Shown piece by piece: positions 15,794-25,236 of a stretch of 64,000 nucleotides of DNA. The translations under genes and the position numbers were made by a program. The notes beneath the pieces were generated by a model. It was given only the letters and a program-made list of their open reading frames with translations. It had not been told where the DNA came from and did no database searches. The number at the start of each line of letters is the position of its first letter. Positions within the stretch are counted from its first letter, which is position 1. This DNA comes from Gardnerella swidsinskii. Its GTDB lineage: Bacteria; Actinomycetota; Actinomycetes; Actinomycetales; Bifidobacteriaceae. Location of the stretch: assembly GCF_003397705.1 (NCBI RefSeq), contig NZ_QJVB01000001.1:372001-436000 (forward strand), given 5' to 3'.

Positions 15794-17218
15794 ATGACTG
15801 AAGTTTCATCTCCAACGCCTTCCATGCTAGACAAGGGTGGGCGATCAATTGTTGCGCTAATGACGGCGCTACTCGTTGCTATTTTTGCTTTCCAGCTCAA
15901 CGCTTCAATGCTTTCTCCAGCATTAGCAACAATGACAAAAGAGCTTCACGCAACCGATACGCAAATCGGCTTAACTCAAACAGTGTTCTTTACTGCTGCT
16001 GCTTTATTCTCACTGTTTTTGCCGCGTTTATCTGATTTAGTCGGTCGTAAGAAGGTGCTTATTGGCATTTTGATTTCAACGATTGCGGGCTGCGTAGTGT
16101 CTGCGCTTGCTCCAGATGTGAATATTTTGATGCTTGGACGTATTTTGCAGGGTGCTTCTGGTCCTGTAGTGCCGATGTGCTTGATTATGCTTCGCGTGCG
16201 CGTAACTGAAGAAAAGCGTTACGCAAAGCTAATGGCAATTTTGACATCTGTAAACGGTGGTATTGCTGGCGTTGATGCGTTGCTTGGCGGTTGGCTTGCT
16301 GGAAAGTTTGGTTTCCGTTCGGTGTTCTGGACTATGGCAGGTATTGCTGTAGCGGCAGTGATTATGGTGATTGTTGCTGCTGAAGAATCTTATGCGGAGG
16401 AAACTTCAAAGATGGATTGGTTGGGCGTTGTGACGCTTGGTATTGCGTTCCTTGCAGCATATCTTGCTATTAATGAAATTGATAAGCTTGCAAATGCTAA
16501 CTTGACTATGGTTGCAGGCCTTGTGGTAGTGGCTGTAATCTTCTTCGCGATTTTCTGGAGAATTGAAGGAAAGATTGCTGCTCCTTTGGTTTCGACGCAT
16601 TACATGAAGCAGCGTCGCACGTGGGGCTTGCTTTCTTGCACGCTGCTTACCATGACTGGCGTTTTTGCTTTGATGAATGGTGTAGTGCCGCAGCTTGCTC
16701 AGGATGCTAAGTTTGGTGCTGGCTTGGGTGCTGACGTGGTGAGCTTTGCAACGTTGACGCCTTACGCAATTATTGGCTTCTTGTTTGGGCCTGTGGCTGG
16801 TATGCTGGCTGCCAAGTTTGGTTACCGTTTGGTACTTCGTGCTGGCATTATTGTCAGTGTGATTGGCGTTGTGTTTGGTATGTATGTTGCTAATAATCCA
16901 TCGGTGTGGTCTTTGGTTGCGCTTTCGCTGGCTTTGGGCGTAAGCTACGCAGGTGTTGCAAACATTATGCTTAACGGACTTGGTATTGTGCTTTCTCCAA
17001 AGGATAATCCAGGATACTTGCCAGGCATGAACGCTGGTGCTTTTAACTTGGGTGCTGGCTTAAGCTTCGCAATCCTGTACGCTGTGATGACGAATGTTGC
17101 AGGAACTAATGGTGCAACAGGCGGATACATGGCTTCGATGGTTGCGGGCATTGTGTTGCTTGCGCTTGCGTTTGCTTGCTCCTTCTTAATCCCGAATCCT
17201 GAAGAAGTAAATAAGTAA
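15794..17218 (+). CDS. MFS transporter, probably nucleoside uptake
   Basis: Integral membrane carrier of the major facilitator superfamily; 474 residues, with about 12-14 hydrophobic helices. The loop 2-3 motif is LSDLVGRKKVLIG (MFS motif A) and LMLGRILQGASGPVVP resembles motif C/B regions. Sequence alone would put it near drug:H+ antiporters of the DHA2 group. Its place behind a nucleoside hydrolase and a ribokinase-like gene suggests nucleoside or base uptake; substrate is inference. Start ATG 15794 is weakly supported: a TATGAGG ribosome site precedes it. A strong terminator follows. Confidence 0.8.
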   Translation: MTEVSSPTPSMLDKGGRSIVALMTALLVAIFAFQLNASMLSPALATMTKELHATDTQIGLTQTVFFTAAALFSLFLPRLSDLVGRKKVLIGILISTIAGCVVSALAPDVNILMLGRILQGASGPVVPMCLIMLRVRVTEEKRYAKLMAILTSVNGGIAGVDALLGGWLAGKFGFRSVFWTMAGIAVAAVIMVIVAAEESYAEETSKMDWLGVVTLGIAFLAAYLAINEIDKLANANLTMVAGLVVVAVIFFAIFWRIEGKIAAPLVSTHYMKQRRTWGLLSCTLLTMTGVFALMNGVVPQLAQDAKFGAGLGADVVSFATLTPYAIIGFLFGPVAGMLAAKFGYRLVLRAGIIVSVIGVVFGMYVANNPSVWSLVALSLALGVSYAGVANIMLNGLGIVLSPKDNPGYLPGMNAGAFNLGAGLSFAILYAVMTNVAGTNGATGGYMASMVAGIVLLALAFACSFLIPNPEEVNK

Positions 17219-17260
17219 GATTGACGCGTGAGTTTGCGTAATCTTAAGTGAATAAAATTA

Positions 17261-17300
17261 AGCGGTAAAGCTAGGATTTCCTATGCTTTGCCGCTTTTTG
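17261..17300 (+). terminator. Terminator after the MFS gene
   Basis: AGCGGTAAAGC(T)AGGA pairs with (T)CCTATGCTTTGCCGCT with one mismatch, then TTTTTG. Confidence 0.85.
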
Positions 17301-17460
17301 CTTTCTGCGTGCGACACTTCCTTTACACAGCTGTAAAGCGAGTATCGAAACCGAAAACAAATGCCAGTAAATTCTCCAACAAATGTGTTTAAAACTCATA
17401 GACAATACTAAATAATCACAAAATCGCATTGAGTAACAATGACTGTCGGGAGGGGGAGGA

Positions 17461-17466
17461 TAAGCT
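17461..17466 (+). promoter_or_regulatory. -10 element for leaderless rsmD
   Basis: TAAGCT (fits TANNNT) ends 6 bases before ATG 17473. Confidence 0.4.
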
Positions 17467-17472
17467 AGAAGA

Positions 17473-18057
17473 ATGCACATTATTGCTGGACGTTTTAAAT
17501 CTTTGCCGCTTACTTCAGCGCAGTCGTGTACAAGACCTACTACAGATCGCACGAAAGAAGCGATATTTTCTAGGCTCGATTCGTGGGATGTTATGCACAA
17601 TGCTCGCGTTCTTGATTTATTCGCCGGCACAGGTGCGTTAGGAGTTGAGGCGCTATCTCGTGGCGCGCGTGAGCTTGTTTCTGTTGAAGCAAATTCGCAA
17701 GCGGCTGCGCTGATACTTCGTACGTCGAAAGCGTTGCAGAGTTCAAAGGTTTGGGATTCTGCGCTTTCTATGAGGGTTCTTCGAAAGCGCGCGGAGCAGT
17801 TCGTTGCGGATTATAGTGGGGAAGCGTTTGACTTGATTTTTATTGATCCGCCTTATGCTTACGAAACTGCGGATTGCGAAAGTTTATTGACTTCGATGAT
17901 TGCGAGCGGAGTTGCGAGCGTTTCTGCGGATACGTTGATTGTGTTGGAGCGTAGCGCGCGAAGTGTTTTGCCGACTATGCCTGAGGGCTGGGAGCTGTCT
18001 GATACGCGTAATTACGGAGAAACTTCCGTGCTGTTCATTCAGTCTAAGCGCGATTGA
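17473..18057 (+). CDS. rsmD: 16S rRNA (guanine(966)-N(2))-methyltransferase
   Basis: Methylates G966 of 16S rRNA using S-adenosylmethionine; 194 residues. The N-terminus MHIIAGRFKSLPL and RPTTDRTKEAIFSRL are typical of RsmD. SAM site: VLDLFAGTGALGVEALSRGA. Catalytic motif DPPY at about 125-128 (LIFIDPPYAYE). Ends with YGETSVLFI. No ribosome site at the usual distance, but a -10-like TAAGCT sits 6 bases before the ATG. In many actinobacteria rsmD precedes coaD; here coaD is about 9.5 kb away. It is convergent with trmD. Confidence 0.93.
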   Translation: MHIIAGRFKSLPLTSAQSCTRPTTDRTKEAIFSRLDSWDVMHNARVLDLFAGTGALGVEALSRGARELVSVEANSQAAALILRTSKALQSSKVWDSALSMRVLRKRAEQFVADYSGEAFDLIFIDPPYAYETADCESLLTSMIASGVASVSADTLIVLERSARSVLPTMPEGWELSDTRNYGETSVLFIQSKRD

Positions 18058-18094
18058 TTTGATTTTCTGCGTTTGTTTCTAAAATGATTCGAAA

Positions 18095-18964
18095 CTATTG
18101 ACAGTTTTTGCGCGGATGTTCGCCGGAAACTTCCCATCCGAGCGACATAAGCGTTTTTCGATCCGATTTATCTAGCTTGTGGCAGTCCAATTTTTTAATC
18201 AAGTCAGGTCGAATTTCGCTTGTACGAGATATAGCTTCATCTCGACGAAAACGATCAACTTTGGCGTGATTTCCGGAAGTGAGTATTTCCGGAACGCTTA
18301 TACCGCGCCAAGTAGTTGGACGCGTGTATTGATGGTGTTCCAAAAGTGCGTCCGAGCCTGTGTACGACTCTTCAACAATCGACTCAGGATTTCCCATAAA
18401 CCCCGGGATTAAGCGTGTAATTGCCTCAAGCATAACGCTTACTGCAACTTCTCCGCCATTTAGCACGTAATCGCCAATTGAATACTCGCGTACGTCAATT
18501 CCTTGCGCTCGGTAATATTCTGGAATCCTAGCGTCGTAGCCTTCGTATCTGCCGCATCCAAATACTAAATGATTTGCGTTGCTTAATTCTGTTGCGTCTT
18601 TTTGCGTAAATAGTGGGGCAGAAGGGTTTGGGAATATAAGAATTGGTTTAGTTGAGTCTATTTTATTAGTCGCGATTTTTGCTTCTTCGCAACTATCGCA
18701 CGTATCGCACGTATTTTTTACTTCAGATTTTGGCAAGCTAAGCAGCTCGTCTAAGCATTCCGCCCAAACCTCAGGTTTCATAACCATGCCAGCACCACCG
18801 CCAACCGGCGTGTCATCAACAGATTGATGCACATCGTGAGTCCATTTGCGTAAATTGTATGCGCGAATTTGCAATAAACCATTATTTTGCGCTTTGCCTA
18901 ACAAACTTAGGTCTAGCATGCGAAAATATTCTGGGAATACGGAAATAATATCGATGTCCATCAT
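18095..18964 (-). CDS. trmD: tRNA (guanine(37)-N(1))-methyltransferase
   Basis: Methylates G37 of tRNAs with a G at position 36, preventing frameshifts; 289 residues, SPOUT (knotted) fold. It shows MDIDIISVFPEYFRMLDLSLLGKA, VDDTPVGGGAGMVMKPEVW, FGCGRYEGYDARI and the SAM knot SIGDYVLNGGEVAVSVMLEAI, then RLIPGFMGN. A Cys/Asp/Ser/Lys-rich insertion of about 25 residues (18664-18735), coded partly by a 9-base direct repeat, makes it longer than usual (about 240-270). Either of two adjacent ATGs (18964, 18961) could be the start. It is last in the row rpsP – khpA – rimM – trmD. Confidence 0.95.
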   Translation of the reverse strand: MMDIDIISVFPEYFRMLDLSLLGKAQNNGLLQIRAYNLRKWTHDVHQSVDDTPVGGGAGMVMKPEVWAECLDELLSLPKSEVKNTCDTCDSCEEAKIATNKIDSTKPILIFPNPSAPLFTQKDATELSNANHLVFGCGRYEGYDARIPEYYRAQGIDVREYSIGDYVLNGGEVAVSVMLEAITRLIPGFMGNPESIVEESYTGSDALLEHHQYTRPTTWRGISVPEILTSGNHAKVDRFRRDEAISRTSEIRPDLIKKLDCHKLDKSDRKTLMSLGWEVSGEHPRKNCQ

Positions 18965-19002
18965 AAGGCACTCTACTACGAAAACTGATAAAACTATGAA
19001 AA

Positions 19003-19602
19003 CTACGAAAGCCCCGGAATTAAACCGCCAGGAGGATTAATAGTCAAATACCCGTTTGCAACGTCAACTTCCGGCACAATAGCTTCAACAAATGGCACGA
19101 GCGCTGTTTTATGTTCTTCGTCAACCGGATGATCTAAACGGATTTTCAGTAACGATTGCGCGCCGTCGAGCACATCCACGACTTTTCCAATAATTTTAGG
19201 AGTAAGCCCAAGCTGATTTTCTTCGCACAAACGCGCTTGCAAACCGACCAAATCCTTAATATACCAAGCATTTTCGGCAGCAAGTTCTTGCGCATCTTCC
19301 GCATGCACATACAATTCAGTGCCATTAAGTGCTTCCGCATCGTTGCGATTTTGTGATTCTTCGAATAGTAAAATCCAACGATTTTTGAATGTTCTTGCGT
19401 TCTCAATAACGAACTCGCGCTCGCCGTCTGCAGTGCACAATACATTTCCTGGCTCAAAACGTTCGTAAGGCTCATCTGTAAAAATTTGTACAGTAACTTC
19501 GCCTTTTAAACCTTGGGCTTTACCGATACGACAAACCCTCAGCAGGTCATTACGACTTTGCTGAGGGTTGTCAAAAGATTGTTGGTCTAATGCCACGTTC
19601 AT
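19003..19602 (-). CDS. rimM: Ribosome maturation factor RimM
   Basis: Binds the 30S head through S19 and helps 16S rRNA maturation; 199 residues. The N-terminal barrel has LLRVCRIGKAQGLKGEVTVQIFTDEPYERF. The PRC-barrel half has AWYIKDLVGLQ and LVPFVEAIVPEVDVANGYLTINPPGGLIPGL. The start at 19602 (MNVALDQQS) is taken over a longer frame reaching 19638, because the khpA stop is at 19604 and the extra residues are not family-like. That leaves 1 base between khpA and rimM, a coupled pair. The N-terminus is about 20 residues longer than in E. coli. Confidence 0.94.
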   Translation of the reverse strand: MNVALDQQSFDNPQQSRNDLLRVCRIGKAQGLKGEVTVQIFTDEPYERFEPGNVLCTADGEREFVIENARTFKNRWILLFEESQNRNDAEALNGTELYVHAEDAQELAAENAWYIKDLVGLQARLCEENQLGLTPKIIGKVVDVLDGAQSLLKIRLDHPVDEEHKTALVPFVEAIVPEVDVANGYLTINPPGGLIPGLS

Positions 19603-19603
19603 C

Positions 19604-19837
19604 TCACTTACGTACGTCCATAATGTCAACGCGCACATTGTGGTTGCTCAAAGCTTGCACAACAATGCGAATTGCATTAGCGGTACGACCATTGCGTCCA
19701 ATAACGCGACCAATATCTTCAGGATTCACGCGTACTCGAAGCAATTCGCCGCGAGCATTTTCGTGAGAACGTACCGACACGTCATCTGGAAAATCCACGA
19801 TGTTCTTAATGAGATGTTCAACAGCTTGAGCCAGCAT
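19604..19837 (-). CDS. khpA: KH-domain RNA-binding protein
   Basis: Small RNA-binding protein of the KhpA type; 77 residues, one KH fold. The GRVIGRNGRTANAIR loop is the GxxG nucleic-acid-binding signature, flanked by VRVNPEDI and VDIMDVRK. In Gram-positive bacteria KhpA pairs with KhpB/EloR and affects cell length; the gene is normally between rpsP and rimM, as here. It starts 2 bases after the rpsP stop. The start ATG is preceded by TGAGTAATC rather than a strong ribosome site, so translation is probably coupled to rpsP. Confidence 0.93.
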   Translation of the reverse strand: MLAQAVEHLIKNIVDFPDDVSVRSHENARGELLRVRVNPEDIGRVIGRNGRTANAIRIVVQALSNHNVRVDIMDVRK

Positions 19838-19839
19838 GA

Positions 19840-20310
19840 TTACTCAGCCTTTTCCTCGGCTTCGGCAGCTTCCGCAGCTTCAGCTGGGGCTTCTTCGGCT
19901 TCGTTTGCAGCGGCTTCAGCTGCAGCCTGAGCCTTAGCAGCGGCTTCAGACTTAGCGGCCTTCAGCTTCTGAGCTTCAGCTTCAACAGCTTCAACGCGAG
20001 CCTGTGCGTCTGGACCAGCTTCAGAAGTCTTCAACGTGCCTTCGGCACCGTCGAGACCCTTGAACTTCTGCCAGTCACCAGTGATCTTCAAGAGTTTCAA
20101 CACTGGTTCGGTTGGCTGTGCGCCAACGCCAAGCCAGTACTGTGCGCGCTCAGAATCAATCTGAATCATAGATGGCTGCTTGTTTGGATCGTAAACGCCG
20201 ATCTCTTCGATGGACTGACCGTTGCGCTTGTTGCGTGAATCAGAAATGACTACACGGTAGAAGGCATAGAACTTCTTGCCCAATCGCTTAAGACGAATCT
20301 TGGTTGCCAA
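19840..20310 (-). CDS. rpsP: 30S ribosomal protein S16 with long Ala/Glu tail (TTG start)
   Basis: Small-subunit protein S16; 156 residues. The core ([56 protein letters not shown]) covers the first 95. The rest is a long tail rich in Ala, Glu and Lys ([19 protein letters not shown]), seen in many actinobacterial S16. No ATG fits: the start is TTG at 20310, 7 bases after a perfect AAGGAG (20318-20323 on the plus strand). A frame reaching 20379 adds only spacer. First gene of the rpsP-khpA-rimM-trmD row. Confidence 0.95.
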   Translation of the reverse strand: MATKIRLKRLGKKFYAFYRVVISDSRNKRNGQSIEEIGVYDPNKQPSMIQIDSERAQYWLGVGAQPTEPVLKLLKITGDWQKFKGLDGAEGTLKTSEAGPDAQARVEAVEAEAQKLKAAKSEAAAKAQAAAEAAANEAEEAPAEAAEAAEAEEKAE

Positions 20311-20426
20311 AATGGCTCTCCTTATAACTAGAGTCGTGGAATTTCGTTCGGGTGTGGGGCACTCCTTGCGAGCTTCCACATGTTCCTCACGTGGTCGGGA
20401 AGAGGGCGCCGATTCACGCGAATAAC

Positions 20427-21602
20427 TTATCTATTATGCCTGCGCGCTTGGACGTTTTTATCTAGTGATTGTAGGTCGATTGCTGCGATGTATGCTAAGT
20501 GATCAGTGCCGTCGACAACTACATTCTTTTGCCATAGTGCGTTAGATTTACAGTTTTTTGCGCAAAATAGCACATGGTCAAGTGTAAGATTTGGCCACTT
20601 AAGCCATGTAGGCCATGTGCGTAGACGCTTTCCAAGCGAAAGCGCAACGTCTGTAAATCCGTATTTCAAAAGCGAGCGAAAGCTTGGGTGGTCGACTGTG
20701 GAATTAAGATCGCCAGTAACAATAGTAAGAGTTGCTAAATCGCAAGTTTTCGAAGTAGATTCGTCAGCGCATTCGTTAGTGCAATCGGCGAAAGAATCAG
20801 TAGTAGAATCAATAGTCGCAAGTGCGCGAATTCCATTACTCCAAGCAGCACACCCACGCATCGGTGACTTTGGATGTGCAGAAGCAAATTTCACCAAAAC
20901 TTTTTCATTTGCACCAAAATCTAAGCAAGTTGTAACGCTTGGTACGCTTGCAGCTTCAATTTTTACAGAATTATTGCAAGTAGAAATCGCGGAATATTGC
21001 GTAAAAATAGCGTTGAATCCGCCGTTATTATGCTCACTTTGCGCACCTACGCACGAAGTTGGAAAAATTTCGTATATTCCAAGTTTTTCAAGATTTTTTA
21101 CTAAAGACTCGCTTAATTCTTGTAAAAGTAACGTATTTACGTGATATTTTTTCGTTATTTCTATTATTTCGGATGCACTCGCTTTTCCGTATCTGCAGTT
21201 AAGAGTCATCACGCGTATTTCTTGATGCCGTTCCTTGCAGCTTTTGCGCGACGATTTGCTTTCGTGCAACCTACGCAATCTTTCAAACCAGTACGGCGTA
21301 TGCGACTTAAGCGAAATCAAAAATAGCGCAGCGTAAGCAACGCATAAATATCCGTAAGATTTCGCGTAAGATTGTGCTAAATTAAGCGATTTCGTTACTT
21401 TCTCTGCGCAGCATGTATACAGCAAAAAAGCGCCAAAATTACACAAAAACAGTGCTCCCACAACGTAAGTTGCAAGTGGAAGCAACGCAATAACATACGG
21501 AAGTGGGTTATATTTATCCGCACCTGCTGGCAGCCAACGCATCAGCTGCCACAAAAGAAGCGGCACAAATATAACCCACAAAAACGCCAATACTAAAATC
21601 AT
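20427..21602 (-). CDS. Membrane-anchored endonuclease/exonuclease/phosphatase-family protein
   Basis: 391 residues. Residues about 1-100 hold three hydrophobic helices ([50 protein letters not shown]). From about 125 an extracellular EEP-fold domain follows: [17 protein letters not shown] (metal Glu), [23 protein letters not shown] (catalytic Asp/Asn), LDHVLF and [10 protein letters not shown] (catalytic His). All key residues are present. Family members hydrolyse phosphodiesters or phosphomonoesters; the substrate here is unknown. A Cys/Ser/Asp-rich insertion (20713-20800) lies before the DLN motif. Its ATG overlaps the ffh stop by 4 bases (ATGA), so the two are translationally coupled. Convergent/tandem placement with rpsP follows a 110-base spacer. 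Confidence 0.8.
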   Translation of the reverse strand: MILVLAFLWVIFVPLLLWQLMRWLPAGADKYNPLPYVIALLPLATYVVGALFLCNFGAFLLYTCCAEKVTKSLNLAQSYAKSYGYLCVAYAALFLISLKSHTPYWFERLRRLHESKSSRKSCKERHQEIRVMTLNCRYGKASASEIIEITKKYHVNTLLLQELSESLVKNLEKLGIYEIFPTSCVGAQSEHNNGGFNAIFTQYSAISTCNNSVKIEAASVPSVTTCLDFGANEKVLVKFASAHPKSPMRGCAAWSNGIRALATIDSTTDSFADCTNECADESTSKTCDLATLTIVTGDLNSTVDHPSFRSLLKYGFTDVALSLGKRLRTWPTWLKWPNLTLDHVLFCAKNCKSNALWQKNVVVDGTDHLAYIAAIDLQSLDKNVQARRHNR

Positions 21603-23269
21603 CGACCGAATAAGCCAGCTAATCCGCCGCCAAAGTTAGGTGGCAGTTGATTATCTTGATTTGCGTCTTTGGAATTCATAAGTTCCTTAAGTCCTTCAGG
21701 AAGATTCTGAAGATTTGGTTGCTGTGGCTTTGCAAAAGCAGAACCTGCAACATCGTCGCTAGTAGATTCGCCAGAAAGACGCTCACGCAACGCGCGCTCT
21801 TCAGCTTCCCTGCGCATTGGATTTCCGGACTTTCCGACCTTCTTCTTGCCTTTCTTGTCTTTGCGCTTCGACTTACTGCCGGCTCCACCGAATCCAGGAA
21901 TGCCGCCCATGCCAGGCATTCCAGCTCCACCGCTCATTCGCTTCATCATTTTTGCAGCCTGTTCGAAACGTTGCAAAAGTGCATTAACTTGCGAAACGCT
22001 CACACCTGATCCGGCAGCAATTCTCGCGCGGCGAGATCCGTCAATAATCTTTGTATTTCTACGCTCTTGAGGAGTCATAGAGCGAATAATCGCCTCAGTG
22101 CGGTCAATTTCCTTATCGTCAAACTGCTCAAGCTCTTGACGGTGGGCAGCCATTCCAGGCATCATACCCAAAAGCTTCTTCATTGAGCCAAGCTTACGAA
22201 CTTGCTGAAGCTGCTCCAAAAAATCATCCAAACCAAAGCTGCCTTCAGCTATTTTTGCAGCAGCCTTGCGTGATTCTTCTTCGTCGAACTGCTTCTGTGC
22301 GTGCTCAATAAGCGTCAAAATATCGCCCATATCGAGTATGCGTGAAGCCATTCGATCAGGATGGAAGATTTCAAAATCCTTCAAACCTTCACCTGTAGAG
22401 GCAAACAAAATCGCTTTTCCAGTAACGCTTGCAACCGAAAGTGCAGCACCGCCTCGAGCGTCGCCATCAAGCTTAGAAAGCACAACGCCGGTAAAGTTTA
22501 CGCCATCGTTAAAAGCTTGAGCAGTGCGAACAGCATCTTGACCAATCATTGCGTCAATAACAAACAGCACTTCTTGCGGTTGCACGGCATCGCGAATATT
22601 GCGTGCCTGCTTCATGAGCTCTTCGTCAACACCCAAACGACCTGCGGTATCAATAATCACAGTGTCATACATTTTTTCGCGCGCATAATTAATAGAATCG
22701 CGCGCAACCTTAACCGGGTCGCCTTTAGTGAACCATGGCAAAGAAATCGCACTTCCGCCTGTTTGTACGCCCTTTTCTGGAGCAAATACAGGAACTCCTG
22801 CGCGCTCGCCAACAACTTGCAGCTGCGTGACTGCATTAGGTCGTTGCAAATCTGCTGCTACAAGCAAAGGAGTATGGCCTGCATCCTTCAGCCAGTAGCC
22901 TAGCTTTCCAGCAAGCGTAGTTTTACCCGCACCTTGCAAACCTGCAAGCATAATTACAGTTGGAGGATACTTTGCAAAATTAAGCTGCCTATCTACACCT
23001 GCGCCCAATACTTGCGTAAGCTCGTCGTTTACAATTTTCACAACTTGCTGAGCTGGGTTTAAAGCGTGCGAAACTTCCTCACCAAGAGCGCGCTCGCGAA
23101 TTCGAGCAGTGAATGAGCGGACTACTTCCAACGCAACGTCTGCGTCGAGAAGTGCGCGGCGAATCTCGCGAATTGTGCCGTCAATATCGGATTCTGATAG
23201 CTTGCCTTTGCTGCGCAAATGCTTAAAAGCATTGGAAAGGCGGTCTGTTAACGAACTAAATGCTGCCAT
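21599..23269 (-). CDS. ffh: Signal recognition particle protein (SRP54)
   Basis: GTPase that binds signal peptides on nascent chains and delivers ribosomes to FtsY; 556 residues. The N domain (FSSLTDRLSNAFKHLRSKGKLSE) is followed by G-domain motifs G1 GLQGAGKTTLAGKL, DTAGRLGVDEELM (G3), and TGVVLSKLDGDARGGAAL (G4). The M domain has the Met-rich MKKLLGMMPGM and RRARIAAGSGVSVSQVN. The C-terminus is about 100 residues longer than E. coli Ffh, with Gly/Met and Lys-rich tracts (GMPGMGGIPGFGGAG). The downstream membrane gene overlaps by 4 bases. Confidence 0.97.
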   Translation of the reverse strand: MAAFSSLTDRLSNAFKHLRSKGKLSESDIDGTIREIRRALLDADVALEVVRSFTARIRERALGEEVSHALNPAQQVVKIVNDELTQVLGAGVDRQLNFAKYPPTVIMLAGLQGAGKTTLAGKLGYWLKDAGHTPLLVAADLQRPNAVTQLQVVGERAGVPVFAPEKGVQTGGSAISLPWFTKGDPVKVARDSINYAREKMYDTVIIDTAGRLGVDEELMKQARNIRDAVQPQEVLFVIDAMIGQDAVRTAQAFNDGVNFTGVVLSKLDGDARGGAALSVASVTGKAILFASTGEGLKDFEIFHPDRMASRILDMGDILTLIEHAQKQFDEEESRKAAAKIAEGSFGLDDFLEQLQQVRKLGSMKKLLGMMPGMAAHRQELEQFDDKEIDRTEAIIRSMTPQERRNTKIIDGSRRARIAAGSGVSVSQVNALLQRFEQAAKMMKRMSGGAGMPGMGGIPGFGGAGSKSKRKDKKGKKKVGKSGNPMRREAEERALRERLSGESTSDDVAGSAFAKPQQPNLQNLPEGLKELMNSKDANQDNQLPPNFGGGLAGLFGR

Positions 23270-23375
23270 AGTTTTCCATTCTACCTGTTGTTGCTAACGT
23301 AACTTTAGTGCAATTGCTAACTTGATTTGCTAATTAATACTTTCGCGTTTTCTTTTGCTTTTGCGTTACTTTCGT

Positions 23376-25013
23376 TTATTGCAAATGCCAAGATGATTCT
23401 TGCGAAGTATCGACAATTACAATTCCTGCGTTATTTAACGCGTCGCGAATAGCATCTGCAGTAGCAAAATCCTTTGCTTTTCTAGCATCTGCTCTAGCTT
23501 TAAGTTGCAAAGTAATTAAAGAGTCCAAAGCTGAGTGTTCTTTGTTTTCCTTGCCGTTTGAGCCTTCTGCAGGCGATTGATTATCGTTCGAAGCCCACGT
23601 TTGTGCGTAAGGATCCAAGCCCAAAGTATCTAACATAGCTCGCACTTGCAAAACAGCGAGATATATGAGCTTTTGTACGCTTTCGCTTTGTGCTTGTGAA
23701 GAATCTTTGCTGCAGTCGTCAATAAGAGTATTTCCTTGACGAATTGTAGTAAATATTTCTGCGATTGCGCCAGAAACGTTAATGTCATCGTTCATAGCGC
23801 GAGTGAAATCTTCCGGAAGCTCGTCTGCGTTAACAGAGCGCACTTCTTCGCAAGTTGGCTTCTTGTCAAGCAATCTGTCAGCTCTCTCGAGGAAGTTCAT
23901 AATGCGATCATAAGCCGATTTTGACTCCACCAAAGCTTGGTCAGACCACTCCAACATTGCGCGATATTGCACTGCTCCCAAAGCATATCGCACAACCCAA
24001 GCCGAATTATTTGCCAAAACTACTGGTACGGAAAGACCATTTCCCAACGATTTTGACATTTTTTCACCTTTGGCGGTAACCCATGCTGAATGCATCCACA
24101 CATTGGCGCTTTCCCATCCAGCAGCACGCGTTTGTGCCATTTCGTTTTCGTGGTGAGGGAAACGCAAATCCAGGCCGCCTCCGTGAATATCGAAATCATT
24201 TCCAAGATAACGATGGCTCATAGCAGAGCATTCAATATGCCAACCAGGGCGTCCCTCGCCAAAAGGAGTTTTCCAGCGCGCATCCGGCTGATCGAAATCG
24301 CAAGGTGCTTTCCAAAGTGCGAAATCCCTAGGATCGTGTTTGTCTGGTGAAGCATCTGCAGGATCTGTTGGATTGTAAATATCGTTTTCGGCAGCGTCTA
24401 CGCTTGGACCTTTCGCGTCTGCGATAGCTGCGGCTTCATCTGCGCAAGTTTCATTTTGGTTCTGATTTTGGTGCGTTAATTCGCCGTAATGCTCCCAACT
24501 TGGCACGTCAAAATAGACATTTCCAGTAGGATTTCCGTCATTGTCTTTAATAACATATGCGTGACCGCGTTCGATTAAGCGTTCAATCAGCTCAACCATG
24601 TCTGTAATATGACCTGTTGCGCGTGGCTCAACTGTTGGCGCAAGCACTCCTAAAGTATTGTAGGATTTTGTAAATTCGCGCTCGTAAATATATGCTCGTT
24701 CCCACCAATTTTGCCCTGATTCGTTGGCTTTTTTCATAATTTTGTCGTCAATATCTGTGACGTTTCTAACAAACGTGACTTTGTATCCTAAACGCAGCAT
24801 CCAGCGACGGATTATATCGAATGCGATCGCTGCGCGAATATGACCAATATGCGGAGAACTTTGCACTGTTGCGCCGCACACGTACATGCCTACTTGACCA
24901 TGCTTTTTAGGTACGAAAGTGTTCGTTGAATGTGAAGCCGTGTTGTATAAGTGCAGGTTTTCTGCGGCTTTAGTAACTTTTGCAGTCTCTTCGTTCAAAC
25001 TCTTATTAAGCAT
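23376..25013 (-). CDS. cysS: Cysteinyl-tRNA synthetase
   Basis: Charges tRNA-Cys; 545 residues from ATG 25013. Class I motifs are VCGATVQSSPHIGHIRAAIAFDI (HIGH) and KGEKMSKSLGN (KMSKS). Zinc ligands include Cys in MYVCGATVQ and the WHIECSAMS site; GGLDLRFPHHENE is the family signature. A repeat-coded insertion (NQNQNE to about DPADASP, 24340-24480) enlarges the catalytic region. The ATG at 25013 is chosen because TATAAT (minus strand, 25026-25021) ends 7 bases before it. A frame running to 25142 would extend into a repetitive intergenic element. Likely leaderless. Confidence 0.95.
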   Translation of the reverse strand: MLNKSLNEETAKVTKAAENLHLYNTASHSTNTFVPKKHGQVGMYVCGATVQSSPHIGHIRAAIAFDIIRRWMLRLGYKVTFVRNVTDIDDKIMKKANESGQNWWERAYIYEREFTKSYNTLGVLAPTVEPRATGHITDMVELIERLIERGHAYVIKDNDGNPTGNVYFDVPSWEHYGELTHQNQNQNETCADEAAAIADAKGPSVDAAENDIYNPTDPADASPDKHDPRDFALWKAPCDFDQPDARWKTPFGEGRPGWHIECSAMSHRYLGNDFDIHGGGLDLRFPHHENEMAQTRAAGWESANVWMHSAWVTAKGEKMSKSLGNGLSVPVVLANNSAWVVRYALGAVQYRAMLEWSDQALVESKSAYDRIMNFLERADRLLDKKPTCEEVRSVNADELPEDFTRAMNDDINVSGAIAEIFTTIRQGNTLIDDCSKDSSQAQSESVQKLIYLAVLQVRAMLDTLGLDPYAQTWASNDNQSPAEGSNGKENKEHSALDSLITLQLKARADARKAKDFATADAIRDALNNAGIVIVDTSQESSWHLQ

Positions 25014-25020
25014 AATTGCT

Positions 25021-25026
25021 ATTATA
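25021..25026 (-). promoter_or_regulatory. -10 element for leaderless cysS
   Basis: TATAAT on the minus strand, ending 7 bases before the cysS ATG at 25013. Confidence 0.55.
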
Positions 25027-25068
25027 AATGCTTCTTTATACTGCGATTTGGCATTGCTTTGTCTATTA

Positions 25069-25099
25069 CTCCAAACGTGCGCAACTTTTCTCGCGTTGG
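25069..25099. repeat. Family B palindrome, diverged copy
   Basis: CTCCAAACG near the left end and CTCGCGTTGG at the right match the 34-bp palindromes at 25237, 35840 and 35893, but the right arm is shortened. Confidence 0.45.
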
Positions 25100-25226
25100 C
25101 GCGACGGCCTGCTTGAGCGTAGCACAGCGCGCGCGAAAGCAACTCGGAGCGGAAACTCGCTTAGGTTGGAAGTCCAGTGGACTTCCAACGCGAGTTTCGT
25201 AAGCGAGCGCTTATAGTGCGAGCTTG
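25100..25226. repeat. Family A intergenic palindromic element, copy 1
   Basis: About 125 bases closely matching the elements at 29735, 30270 and 58648 (last one inverted). Shared parts: a left block with GACGGCCTGC, a GCGCGCGAAAGCAACTCGGAGCG block, and a central palindrome TTGGAAGTCCA-G-TGGACTTCCAA at 25166-25188 inside AAACTCGC/GCGAGTTT arms. No reliable gene. It lies in the 470-base spacer between divergent cysS and pncB. Confidence 0.85.
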
Positions 25227-25236
25227 TGGTTTGGCA

